From: Candidatus Devosia phytovorans
GTDB taxonomy: Bacteria > Pseudomonadota > Alphaproteobacteria > Rhizobiales > Devosiaceae
Direction of reading: 5' to 3'
Length of the DNA stretch: 64,000 nucleotides
Assembly (NCBI GenBank): GCA_029202405.1
Contig: CP119312.1
Location: 873,001-937,000 of the forward strand
The notes below the pieces were generated by a model. That model was not told the origin of the DNA and did not search any database. It worked only from the letters and a program-made list of their open reading frames with translations. Positions 25,074 through 33,425 of this stretch are shown piece by piece; the first letter of the stretch is position 1; each line of letters begins with the position of its first letter. The position numbers were made by a program, and so were the translations under genes.

Positions 25074-26267
25074 ATGCCACCGGCCTTTGCGCGCTTGGAT
25101 ACGCCCGAGCTGCGCGCTTCCATCTATCAATTCACGGTCTATGTCCCAGGCGGCGTGGCCTCGGTTTTTCTCGGCATCTGGCTGAGCGAGCATGGCCTGC
25201 CGGCCGACCAGATCGGCATGATCAACGCGCTGCCGACGCTGTGCCTGCTGCTGCTCAATCTCGTCGTCGGGCGGATCGCCGACAAGGCCGATGACTGGCG
25301 CTCGGCGCTGATCGGGCTGTCGCTCCTGTCGGCACTGGCGCCGCTGCCGCTGTATTTCGTCTCCGAATTCTGGGGGATCCTGCTGGTCTGGGCGCTCTGT
25401 GCCACCAGCAATGGATTGATCGCGCCGGTGATCGATGCTGCCACGGTGCGCATGACGCGGCGCAATGGCACCGACTTCGGCGCCGTGCGGGCCTGGGCGA
25501 CGATCGGGTATGTGTTTGCCGCGGCGGGGCTGGGGCTGTTTCTCAATGTGCTGGGGTCGGGCGCCTTCATCACGCTTTATGTGCTGACGGTCGTGGTGCG
25601 GGTGGCACTGGCCTTCCTGTTGCCGCGCTTCCGTTCGCCGTCGCCCAAGGTGACGCTGGCCAATGTGCCAGGGGTGGAAGCACCCCGAAGCCGGCTCAAG
25701 GATTCGCTGCAACTTTGGTTCGTGCTGCCCCTCATTGCCTTTGCGCTGGTCAATTCCAGCAATGCGCTGATCGGCAGTTTCGGTGCGTTGCTCTGGCATG
25801 AGAACGGCATTCCCAACTATTTCCTGGGCCCGCTACTGGGGATAGCGGCGACGGGCGAGGCGGCGCTGATGTTCGCCTGGCGACGCTTTGGCGGGCGGGT
25901 GACGGCGCGCAACATGATCCTTGCTGCGGCCATGGCGAGCCTTGTGCGCTTTACCATCATGGCCTTCAATCCGCCGGTGGAAGTGTTGTTCTTCACCCAG
26001 TTGCTGCATGCCTTCACGTTTGGCATGGGGTATTTCGGCGTAGTGCATTTCATCGCCAACTGGACAAACGAGGCCAATGCTGCCGAGGCGCAGGGCTTTG
26101 CCAATATGCTGAGCATGGGCGCGTCGATGACGGCGCTGATCTTTTTTGGCGTCCTGGTCGAGCATTTCGGCAGCCACGCGTTTTTCTATTCGACGGTGAC
26201 GGCGCTGCTGGCGATCGGATGCGTGCTGTGGTCGCTGAAGCTGCGACCGCCCAAGGATGCGCAGTAG
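25074..26267 (+). CDS. MFS transporter, 3-phenylpropionate permease-like (MFS_1_like)
   Basis: The product is 397 aa with 12 predicted transmembrane helices. The N-terminus ending YVPGGVASVFLGIWLSEHGL and the segment VVGRIADKADDWR (MFS loop 2-3 motif) place it in the HcaT/PPP subfamily; GAVRAWATIGYVFAAAGLG is the helix 4-5 pattern. The substrate is unknown. The start is ATG 25074 after the GACCTTCC context, without a strong ribosome-binding site. The 132 nt upstream hold no other gene. Confidence 0.87.
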   Translation: MPPAFARLDTPELRASIYQFTVYVPGGVASVFLGIWLSEHGLPADQIGMINALPTLCLLLLNLVVGRIADKADDWRSALIGLSLLSALAPLPLYFVSEFWGILLVWALCATSNGLIAPVIDAATVRMTRRNGTDFGAVRAWATIGYVFAAAGLGLFLNVLGSGAFITLYVLTVVVRVALAFLLPRFRSPSPKVTLANVPGVEAPRSRLKDSLQLWFVLPLIAFALVNSSNALIGSFGALLWHENGIPNYFLGPLLGIAATGEAALMFAWRRFGGRVTARNMILAAAMASLVRFTIMAFNPPVEVLFFTQLLHAFTFGMGYFGVVHFIANWTNEANAAEAQGFANMLSMGASMTALIFFGVLVEHFGSHAFFYSTVTALLAIGCVLWSLKLRPPKDAQ

Positions 26268-26339
26268 GGGGATGGCGCGATTGACCCAAACCTATGCGCT
26301 CAAGCCTCAAGGTCCTGCTACTGCAACAAGGAAGCAAGA

Positions 26340-26457
26340 ATACCCCCTCCTATCCTCCCCCTGAAAAGGGGGAGGGACAAATCCTGCTTGGGGCACGATC
26401 TCTCCAATTACGCTGAGCGGTCCCTCCCCCTATCAGGGGAGGATAGGAGGGGTACCC
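26340..26457. repeat. Long intergenic inverted repeat, family 1 copy C
   Basis: Arms 26341-26378 and 26420-26456: TACCCCCTCCTATCCTCCCC and its reverse complement. The left internal loop is CTGAAAAG, as in copy B, and the right is CTATCAG, as in copy A, so this copy looks mosaic. It lies between convergent genes. Confidence 0.85.
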
Positions 26458-26490
26458 GCAAAACTCTTCTTCGCCACGCCCCGCAAAACA

Positions 26491-26520
26491 AAACGGCCCC
26501 GAAATCCCGGGGCCGTTTTT
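26491..26520 (-). terminator. Bidirectional terminator downstream of the giant coiled-coil gene
   Basis: AAACGGCCCCG and CGGGGCCGTTT form a 10-11-bp stem with T-tracts on both strands, 17 nt after the stop of the minus-strand gene. Confidence 0.88.
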
Positions 26521-26536
26521 CATTCTGATCTGGGTC

Positions 26537-29500
26537 TCAGCTCAACCGGCCGCTGGCGTGGGCCAGGGTGGTGTAGACCTTGCCGCGGTCGCTCAGCAGG
26601 TAGTCGCGGGTTTCGGCAGCAGGGTTAGCGCCGGCGGCGGCGCGCTTCAGGAGCTGTTCGAATTCGCTCATATAGGCCTGGGCGGTGCGGGCGAAGTCGG
26701 GTTCGCGCTGCAGCTTCTTGCGGACGTCGTCATAGGTGCCCTGGCCGCTGAGGGTGTAGATGCGGCGGGAGAACACATTGGACTCGCCGGCCTGGTAGCG
26801 AGCCCAGGCATCGGCCAGGGCGCGGTCGTCGATCGAGCGGGCGATCTCTTCGGTCAGACCGGAGAGACCAGCCTGTTGCTGGGGCTGGGCACCCTGCTGC
26901 TGGGCCGTGGCATTGCGCAGCACGTCGCGCAGCCAGCCGCCGCCATTGGCCTGGGGAGCTGCTTCGGCTTCGGGAACCGGTGCCGGCTCCTGCTGGCGGG
27001 CGGGTTCGGGCTGACGCGCGGGTTCTGGCTGGCGAACGGGAGCGGCCTGACGGACCGGCTCGGGCTGACGCACGGGCTCGGGCGCACGTTCCATGGTGCG
27101 GATCGGATCGACCAGGGTCTGGCGGGCGGGCTCGCGGTAGGTTTCGCGCACGGGCTCGGCCTGACGAGGCTGCTCAATGCGGCTCTCGATTCTTGGGGCA
27201 GGGCGGCTCGGCGGGCGGCGATCGTTGAGATCATTGGTGGCCGGCTGGCTGCGCACGATAGCGTTGAGCTCGCTGAGGGCTTCGATCTGCTCGGCGACGA
27301 CGCGGCGCATGGCAGCGGCGCTGGCGCGAGTTTCCTCGGGCAGCTCGTTGACGCCGCGGGCCAGTTCGGCGCGGGTCGCTTCGAGTTCGCTGCCCACTTC
27401 GCGGGCCGTCTCGCGCATGGCGCGGGCGGTGTCGTTGAAGCGCTGGGTGGCTTCCTCGATGGCGCGCTGCATTTCGGCGGCCATGAGCTGCTGGGCCTGC
27501 TGCAGGGCTGCACCGGCGCGGCGGCTTTCGGCATCGGCGGCGGTGCGGAAGTCGCCCATCTTCTCGCCGACTTCGCCCGTGGCCTCGTCCATGGCACGGC
27601 GGAAGGTGCCGGCGTTGGAGGCGATGGCATTGCGCACCGACGAGGTGCTGTCGTTGATCGAGTCGGCCAGGGTGCTGGTGGTCGAGGTGAGCACGTCGGT
27701 GACGCTTCCGGCGGTGGACGCCAGGATGTCGCTGACGCGGTTGGCGTTTTCTTCCAGCGCCGAATTGACCTGGTTGGTCTGGTCGCCCAGGGCCAGGCGG
27801 ACCGAGGAGGCGGTCTGGCTGAGGGCGGCAGCGGCGGCATCGGCAGCGCGCTGCACCGCATTGTCGACCTGGTCGGCATTGCCCTGGATGGCATTGGCGA
27901 CGGTGGCCGTGGACGCCTCGATGGTTTCGACGATCGAGCCCGTAGTTGCCGTCAGGGCCTCGTCCATGGCGCGGCGGGCGCCGATCAGGCGGCGTTCGGT
28001 ATCGTTGACCGTATCGGCGATCGACTGGGCGAACATGCGCATGCGGCCATCGATATCGTCGGCGCGGGTGGCAAAGCTCTGGGCCAGGGCATCCATGGCG
28101 CCGCGGCGATCTTCCAGCGTCTGCAGGGCATCGTCGCTGGTGATGGTGAGCGCGTTGGTGGCCTGGGACATGTTGGCGGCTTCGGAATCGAGCTTGCCGA
28201 GGACCGAGGAGAATTCGTCGACCATGCCGCGGATCGTGGTCTGCAGGGCCTGAACGTGCTGGCTGACCATGGTGCCGGCCTGTTCGGTCTGGCCGATGGC
28301 GTCGCGCACGGTGGTCGAGTAGGTCGCGGTCTGCTGGGCGACGCTGGTTTCGAGATTGGCCAGGTTGGCCGTCGAGGCGTCGAGCACGCGCTGCAGCAGC
28401 AGGTTGCTGTCGTTGAGCTTGCCAAGCGCCGAGGTGACGTCGGTGAGGATGCGCGAGGTGGAGACGGCCATGATGGCCTCGGCCTCGCGGGCATTGTCGC
28501 CCAGGGCATCGCGCAGCAGGTTGCCGTGGCTGTTGAGCGCGGACTGCAGCTGCTCGGACTTTTCGGTGACGAGACGCGAGAAGGTCGTGGTGTGCTGTTC
28601 GACCGACTGGTTGATGTCGGTGAGGCGGGTCTCGATATTGTCAACCGCGCCGACAGCCTTGACCGTCAGCAGGTGATCGACTTCGCCAGCGGCGACGCGG
28701 ATCTGTTCCAGAGCCGTGCGGACCGCACCATCCATGCGGTTGGCCGTGGTGGTGATATCGGAGACGATGTTCTGGCTGGCCGCGGTGATGCGGGTGGCGA
28801 TGGTTTCCTCGATGCGGTCGGCGCCGGCTTCGAGATCGGTCATCGACTGTGTGATCGAGGTGTTGATGGTGGCGTTGAGCGCAGCCAGGCGTTCGGCCGT
28901 GATGTCGGCACGGGCGGTGATGGCCTCGGGCAGGGTGCCCAGGCGGCTGTCGACCATGTCGGTAATGGCATTGCGCGCCGAATTGACGCCGGTCTCGATG
29001 AGTTCGGCAGCCTGGCGGGCGCTTTCGCTGACCGTGGAGGACACCGAGTCAATGCGGGCGGTGATGCCGGTTTCGGCATCGTTGAGGCGCGAGATGGCGC
29101 TGTCGAGGCCGGTGCCGAGGTTGGTGTTGAGCTCGACCACCTTCTCGGCGATCAGCGTCGACATGGAATTGACGCGGTTGCCCATGTTGTCGGTGGCTTC
29201 GCGCAATGCGCCATCGATCTTGGCACGGGCGTCCTCACCCTGCTGGGAAATGGTCTCGGCCAGTTCGCTGGTGCGCAGGCCGATGGTTTCGCCAATGGAC
29301 GAAGTGTGCGTGGCCAGCGTGTCGCTGAGCGACTGGGTGCGCTGGTTGAGCGCATCGGAAAGCTGCTGGGTGCGGGTGTTGACCGCCTGGGCGAGCTGGG
29401 CCGTGCCACCATCGAGGGCGGTGCGGAATTCGCTGGTGCGGACTTCGAGTTCGCCGGTCAGAGTGCCGGCGCGCTCGTCGAGCTGGGAGACGAGGGCACC

Positions 29501-31828
29501 GATACGATCATCGAGGCCAGAGTTGAGCGAGCCGGTGCGGTCATCGAGCTGGGAGACCAGGTTGGTGGTCCGATCCTCGAGCTGAGCCGACAGGGTTCCG
29601 GTGCGGTCGTCGAGCTTGGTGACGAGGATGTCGGTGCGCTCTTCGAGCTGGCTGGAGAGCGAGCCGGTGCGGGTCTCGATTTCGAGCGACAGGGCGGCGG
29701 TCTTTTCCGACAGGGTGTCGGCGAGGCGCTGGGTGCGGCCGGAAATAGCCTGGTCGAAGGCCGAGGTCGAGCCGGACAGCGTGTCGCCCAGTTCCTGGCT
29801 GCGCAGGCGGATGGCTTCGCTCATGTCGCGGCTGTGGCTGCCCAGGGTTTCGTCCAGTTCGAGCGCACGGGTCTCGATGGCGCTGGACAATTCGCTGGTG
29901 CGGGTGGTGAGGGCGTCCTCGATGGCCTTGGTGCGCGCGCCGATGGTCTCGTCGATGACGCCGACATGGGTGTCGAGCGAATCCGAGATTTCGCGGCTGC
30001 GGTTGGTGAGGCTTTCATTGATCGCCTTGGTGCGCGCGCCGAGCACTTCGCCCAGTTCGCGGGTGCGTTCCGAGACCACGTCGTTGAAGCGTCCGGATTC
30101 CTCGTTGAGCGCCATTTCGAGCACATTGGCGCGGGCGGCAAAGCTCGTGCCCTGGGCTTCGAGGCGCTCGATCAGGCTGTCGCCCTTATCACCGATAACG
30201 CCATCAAGCGTATGCAGGCGGGTGTCGAGGATGGAGGCGATTTCGGTAAGGCGGGCGTCGAACTGGCCGAGCGAATCCTGGCCGGCCGAAGCCAGCGTGA
30301 TGCGGGCACGTTCGGAAGTGTCGTCCAGCGCGCCATTGATCTCGATCATGGCCGACTGCAGGCGGCTATCCATGGCGTTGAGCTGGATGGAAACCGATTC
30401 ATCGAGCTGGCGGGTAAGGGCGTTCAGCATGACTTCGGCTTCGTGCGAACGGGCCGAAATGTCCTCGATAATGCGCTGGCCGATCATGTCGAGGCCACCG
30501 GTGACTTCGTGGCCGCGGTTGCGCAACTGGTCGAGCAGGGAGGCGCCGCCTTCGGTCAGAAGATTAGACAGGCTCTGCGTGCGCTCGTCGAGCGCCGAGG
30601 TCAGGTCATCGGTGCGCTGTTCGAGGAGGCCCGTGATGGCCGAGGTGCGTTCCTCGAAGCTGCCGGTGAGGGCCGAGGTGCGCTGTTCGATGCCCTGGGT
30701 GCGCGAGTCGATGGCATTGGCGATCTGGATCGAATGCTGGTCGAGTGCGTCGGTGAGCGAGGAGATACGGTTTTCGACGCCAGCATTGAGCTCGGCAGCG
30801 CGTTCGTCGAGCGCGCTGGCCATGGTGGCAGTCTTGTCGTCGAAGGTGATCGACAGGCGGCTGGCGCTTTCATCGAGCGCGCCGAGGAAGTCATTGGTGC
30901 GGTTGTCGACGAGGGAGACGAAGCCGTCGGTGCGTTCGCCGAAGCTGTTGGTCAGCGTGTTGCCGGCGGTTTCGAGCGCGCGGGTCAGGTTGCCGCCGCT
31001 TTCGACAATGGTGCCGGCGATGCGCTGGCTGATCATGTCGAGATCAAAGACCAGGCCGGTGTGGCTTTCGGTGATGGCTTCGCGGACGCGCTCGGTATTG
31101 GTCAGGACGCTTTCGCGCTGGCTGGCCAGTTCGGCGATCAGCGCACGCATGCGCGATTCATTGTCCGAATAGGTGCGTTCGAGCGCGGTGACCTCGTTGT
31201 GGATCATCACTTCGAGTTCGCCGGCGCGGGAGAGGGCGCGTTCGAGGCCATCGCCCAGGGCATTGACTTCGCGGCGCACGGCCTGGCCAACCGAGGCGAC
31301 CTTGTCGGCAGCGGTGACTTCGGGCTCGGCCAGGCGCATGGCGGCCTGGGTGATCGAAGAGGCTGCATTGCGCAGGTCCTGCGCGCGACGGAAGAGGGTG
31401 GCGACGGCAAAGAAGCCGACGACGGGCAGGAAAAGGATGGCGAGCAGGCCAACGAAATCGATGGTGCCGACGAACTGGCCGAAATTGGCCATCTGCGGGC
31501 CATAGCGCAGCCAGGCGACGGCGCTGGCGACGGCCAGCCAGACCAGCGACAGCACAAGGGCGATCCAGGTCGGGGTGGCCGAGGAACGGCTGTTGAGATT
31601 GTAGAGGATCTTGGCCGGGAAGCGGTCGTCATTGGCAACGGGACCGGCCTGCTGGGCGATCTTGTCGGCGGCGCGCAGGCGCTCGGAGCGGGCAGCGTCG
31701 CTGGTGCGGCGCTCTGGCGCCTTCTCAGGCGTGCTGTCGAGGTTGAACACCGAATCCTTCAGCGCGTCTTCGACGGCCGAAAAGGCCAGTGCGGCAGGAT
31801 CGTTACTCGGGGTCGGGTTCTTCGCCAT
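26537..31828 (-). CDS. Giant coiled-coil membrane protein, growth-pole-ring GPR/RgsE-like
   Basis: The product is 1763 aa. Residues 1-75 are cytosolic and acidic/polar; two transmembrane helices lie near 88-108 and 122-142; the rest is helical to about 1550. The helical part is built of 11-residue (hendecad) repeats such as ERTDILVTKLD, DRTGTLSAQLE, DRTTNLVSQLD, repeated dozens of times with apolipoprotein-like character. Then follow a Pro/Gln/Arg/Glu linker (repeated PVRQPEP units) and a conserved C-terminal helical domain (SRRIYTLSGQGTYDDVRKKL). This architecture matches Agrobacterium GPR, which forms a ring at the growth pole, and Sinorhizobium RgsE. It predicts a scaffold for unipolar growth in this organism. 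Confidence 0.82.
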   Translation of the reverse strand: MAKNPTPSNDPAALAFSAVEDALKDSVFNLDSTPEKAPERRTSDAARSERLRAADKIAQQAGPVANDDRFPAKILYNLNSRSSATPTWIALVLSLVWLAVASAVAWLRYGPQMANFGQFVGTIDFVGLLAILFLPVVGFFAVATLFRRAQDLRNAASSITQAAMRLAEPEVTAADKVASVGQAVRREVNALGDGLERALSRAGELEVMIHNEVTALERTYSDNESRMRALIAELASQRESVLTNTERVREAITESHTGLVFDLDMISQRIAGTIVESGGNLTRALETAGNTLTNSFGERTDGFVSLVDNRTNDFLGALDESASRLSITFDDKTATMASALDERAAELNAGVENRISSLTDALDQHSIQIANAIDSRTQGIEQRTSALTGSFEERTSAITGLLEQRTDDLTSALDERTQSLSNLLTEGGASLLDQLRNRGHEVTGGLDMIGQRIIEDISARSHEAEVMLNALTRQLDESVSIQLNAMDSRLQSAMIEINGALDDTSERARITLASAGQDSLGQFDARLTEIASILDTRLHTLDGVIGDKGDSLIERLEAQGTSFAARANVLEMALNEESGRFNDVVSERTRELGEVLGARTKAINESLTNRSREISDSLDTHVGVIDETIGARTKAIEDALTTRTSELSSAIETRALELDETLGSHSRDMSEAIRLRSQELGDTLSGSTSAFDQAISGRTQRLADTLSEKTAALSLEIETRTGSLSSQLEERTDILVTKLDDRTGTLSAQLEDRTTNLVSQLDDRTGSLNSGLDDRIGALVSQLDERAGTLTGELEVRTSEFRTALDGGTAQLAQAVNTRTQQLSDALNQRTQSLSDTLATHTSSIGETIGLRTSELAETISQQGEDARAKIDGALREATDNMGNRVNSMSTLIAEKVVELNTNLGTGLDSAISRLNDAETGITARIDSVSSTVSESARQAAELIETGVNSARNAITDMVDSRLGTLPEAITARADITAERLAALNATINTSITQSMTDLEAGADRIEETIATRITAASQNIVSDITTTANRMDGAVRTALEQIRVAAGEVDHLLTVKAVGAVDNIETRLTDINQSVEQHTTTFSRLVTEKSEQLQSALNSHGNLLRDALGDNAREAEAIMAVSTSRILTDVTSALGKLNDSNLLLQRVLDASTANLANLETSVAQQTATYSTTVRDAIGQTEQAGTMVSQHVQALQTTIRGMVDEFSSVLGKLDSEAANMSQATNALTITSDDALQTLEDRRGAMDALAQSFATRADDIDGRMRMFAQSIADTVNDTERRLIGARRAMDEALTATTGSIVETIEASTATVANAIQGNADQVDNAVQRAADAAAAALSQTASSVRLALGDQTNQVNSALEENANRVSDILASTAGSVTDVLTSTTSTLADSINDSTSSVRNAIASNAGTFRRAMDEATGEVGEKMGDFRTAADAESRRAGAALQQAQQLMAAEMQRAIEEATQRFNDTARAMRETAREVGSELEATRAELARGVNELPEETRASAAAMRRVVAEQIEALSELNAIVRSQPATNDLNDRRPPSRPAPRIESRIEQPRQAEPVRETYREPARQTLVDPIRTMERAPEPVRQPEPVRQAAPVRQPEPARQPEPARQQEPAPVPEAEAAPQANGGGWLRDVLRNATAQQQGAQPQQQAGLSGLTEEIARSIDDRALADAWARYQAGESNVFSRRIYTLSGQGTYDDVRKKLQREPDFARTAQAYMSEFEQLLKRAAAGANPAAETRDYLLSDRGKVYTTLAHASGRLS

Positions 31829-32196
31829 ACTCTATACAACTCTCGCGTCGGCTTCGCAGCGCTCAGGCGGACATATAGACGTTGTCATGACTCCGCAGCC
31901 GTTTCCGGTCGCATCGTCAAATGGAAACAATTCGATGCAAAAGCCCCGCATCGTTCCCCAACCCCCGCCGCCGCGCGCTGGTTTAAAGCTCATTAATACA
32001 TTCAATTTTACGCAATCCGAGCGCTATCTTACCCAAAGGTTAATTTTTTGGGGAAGACATGTCGCCACCTCAATCGGCCAACCAAGGCGAAGATGTGGCT
32101 TAATCGACTGTTCACCCAGTCAATCTAGGCTTGTTGCGTGGCATTGTCGGTTTATCCCCTGACGCGTCGCCACGCGAGTTGAGTGGAGTTGGTTCA
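31829..32196. other. 368-nt divergent intergenic region
   Basis: The region separates gpr-like (minus) and hpt (plus). It contains an AT-rich block at 31980-32050 with TTAA-N6-TTAA (31984-31997) and TTAC-N7-TTAA (32029-32043), the latter one base from the CtrA consensus TTAA-N7-TTAA. I see no ORF with a credible ribosome-binding site. Confidence 0.5.
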
Positions 32197-32595
32197 ATGG
32201 CGACGTCAGCAGCAGCGGCGCTCGATAGCGGCAGTCAGCGATCGCAGGCGCGATCCATGCGCCCGATCGATCTGGTTCACCTGGCCAAACAGTGCCTGGG
32301 CGACGAGAATCTGGAACTGGAAATCCTGCGAATGTTCGATGCGACGGTCCGCACCTATTTTGGTCGGCTGCAGCAGGCCCAGAGCTTTGATGATCTGGCG
32401 CTGAACCTGCACTCGATCAAGGGCGCTTCCAGCGGCGTCGGCGCCTGGGCGATCGCCGACCAGGCCAAGGCCTGCGAAGTGGAACTCCAGGCCGGCCGGC
32501 CCCTCACCCCAGAACGCATCGCCGACCTGGGCATCGCGGTGGAGGAAGTCCGCAGCTTCATCACGGGGCTGCTGGGTAAGGAAGCGGCGGTCTAG
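32197..32595 (+). CDS. Histidine phosphotransfer (Hpt) domain protein
   Basis: The product is 132 aa; the ATG at 32197 follows GAGTGGAG. Residues 1-30 are a flexible Ser/Ala/Gln-rich tail. Residues 35-130 are a four-helix Hpt bundle with the phosphorylatable histidine in LNLHSIKGASSGVGAW (HxxKG motif). It should shuttle phosphate between a hybrid kinase and a response regulator; the partners are not in the window. It is divergent from the GPR-like gene. Its TAG overlaps the stop of the convergent higA. Confidence 0.88.
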   Translation: MATSAAAALDSGSQRSQARSMRPIDLVHLAKQCLGDENLELEILRMFDATVRTYFGRLQQAQSFDDLALNLHSIKGASSGVGAWAIADQAKACEVELQAGRPLTPERIADLGIAVEEVRSFITGLLGKEAAV

Positions 32596-32885
32596 GCCGC
32601 CAGAACATCGATCCTGTCGAGTTCCTCGGCGAGGGCCCCGGCCTCCTGGTCGAGGTCATATGCCACCTGCATGTTCAGCCAAAAATGCGGCGTGGTGTCG
32701 AAAAACTTAGCCAGACGCAGCGCCGTGTCAGCCGTGACGGGATGAGTCTGTTTCACCAGTCGCTCAATACGGGTCCTCGGCACGTTCAGCCGCTTGGCCA
32801 GGGCGCCTGCCGACAGCCCGAGTGGCACAAGATATTCTTCCTGCAGGATTTCGCCGGGGTGGAAGACCGGCACCGTGATGGTCAT
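32592..32885 (-). CDS. higA: HigA-family antitoxin, no toxin partner seen
   Basis: The product is 97 aa; ATG 32885 follows GGAGCGAG and is preferred over the ATG 12 nt upstream. The Xre-type helix-turn-helix LSAGALAKRLNVPRTRIERL with HPGEILQEEYL before it and the tail TTPHFWLNMQVAYDLDQEAG are typical HigA. In higBA loci the toxin gene lies just upstream; here the upstream gene encodes a membrane protein and no RelE/HigB-like ORF is found. It is therefore orphan in this window. Confidence 0.88.
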   Translation of the reverse strand: MTITVPVFHPGEILQEEYLVPLGLSAGALAKRLNVPRTRIERLVKQTHPVTADTALRLAKFFDTTPHFWLNMQVAYDLDQEAGALAEELDRIDVLAA

Positions 32886-32916
32886 TTCTCGCTCCATTTT
32901 CGTGCGATAGCGCTTG

Positions 32917-33291
32917 TTAAGCGTATGCTCCGTGGAAGCCGGCAGCCAACCATATACTGCCTATCAAAAAGGCTAGCATTGATCCCAGGATAAGTAGCAC
33001 CCCTGCATACTGTGCGTTGTTGGACGTCACGCGGTGCTTGTCCTCGTTTTCGTCCAACCACTTATCAACGTAGCGTGTTGATAAGAAAGCGGCGACCCAC
33101 GCCAACGCAGCGCATGATAAGCCGACGGACCACCAAAGCATTGACGACAGCACAGCGCCCGCGATGACATGTGGAATATTGGATATTTGTGTGAGTAGTG
33201 CCACGGCCGCTCCTCCATTTAGGAGGAAAGCTGCCTTTATCGCACCCCTAGCATTCTCAATTGCTTCTTGCCGGTAATCGACCAACAGCAT
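32917..33291 (-). CDS. Small membrane protein, unknown function
   Basis: The product is 124 aa. The cytosolic start MLLVDYRQEAIENARGAIK is followed by hydrophobic helices (about 25-42, 43-68 and 98-120) separated by a charged loop (RYVDKWLDENEDKHRV). The ATG has AGGGGAG upstream. It precedes higA on the same strand by 31 nt and, like it, is less GC-rich than the flanking genes, so the two may be a small acquired segment. No family is assigned. Confidence 0.6.
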   Translation of the reverse strand: MLLVDYRQEAIENARGAIKAAFLLNGGAAVALLTQISNIPHVIAGAVLSSMLWWSVGLSCAALAWVAAFLSTRYVDKWLDENEDKHRVTSNNAQYAGVLLILGSMLAFLIGSIWLAAGFHGAYA

Positions 33292-33425
33292 CTGCTCCCC
33301 TAAACGTAAGGCAATTTTGTATACTGCTATTGGCTTCTAGCCAATTTGACCCTCTTCCTCCCATCACCTATATAGCGCGCAATCCTGCCGCGCTTTGCTG
33401 CGGCCCGAAGAGTCCAGCAACGCCC

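Noticed and set aside
26558..31996. An 1812-codon open frame on the plus strand, antisense to the giant coiled-coil gene.
   Set aside because: The minus-strand product has coherent membrane helices, hendecad repeats and conserved ends. The antisense frame stays open because the 33-bp repeat keeps the same codon phase and stop-poor reverse complements. Its product is Gly/Ala/Asp-rich with no domain.
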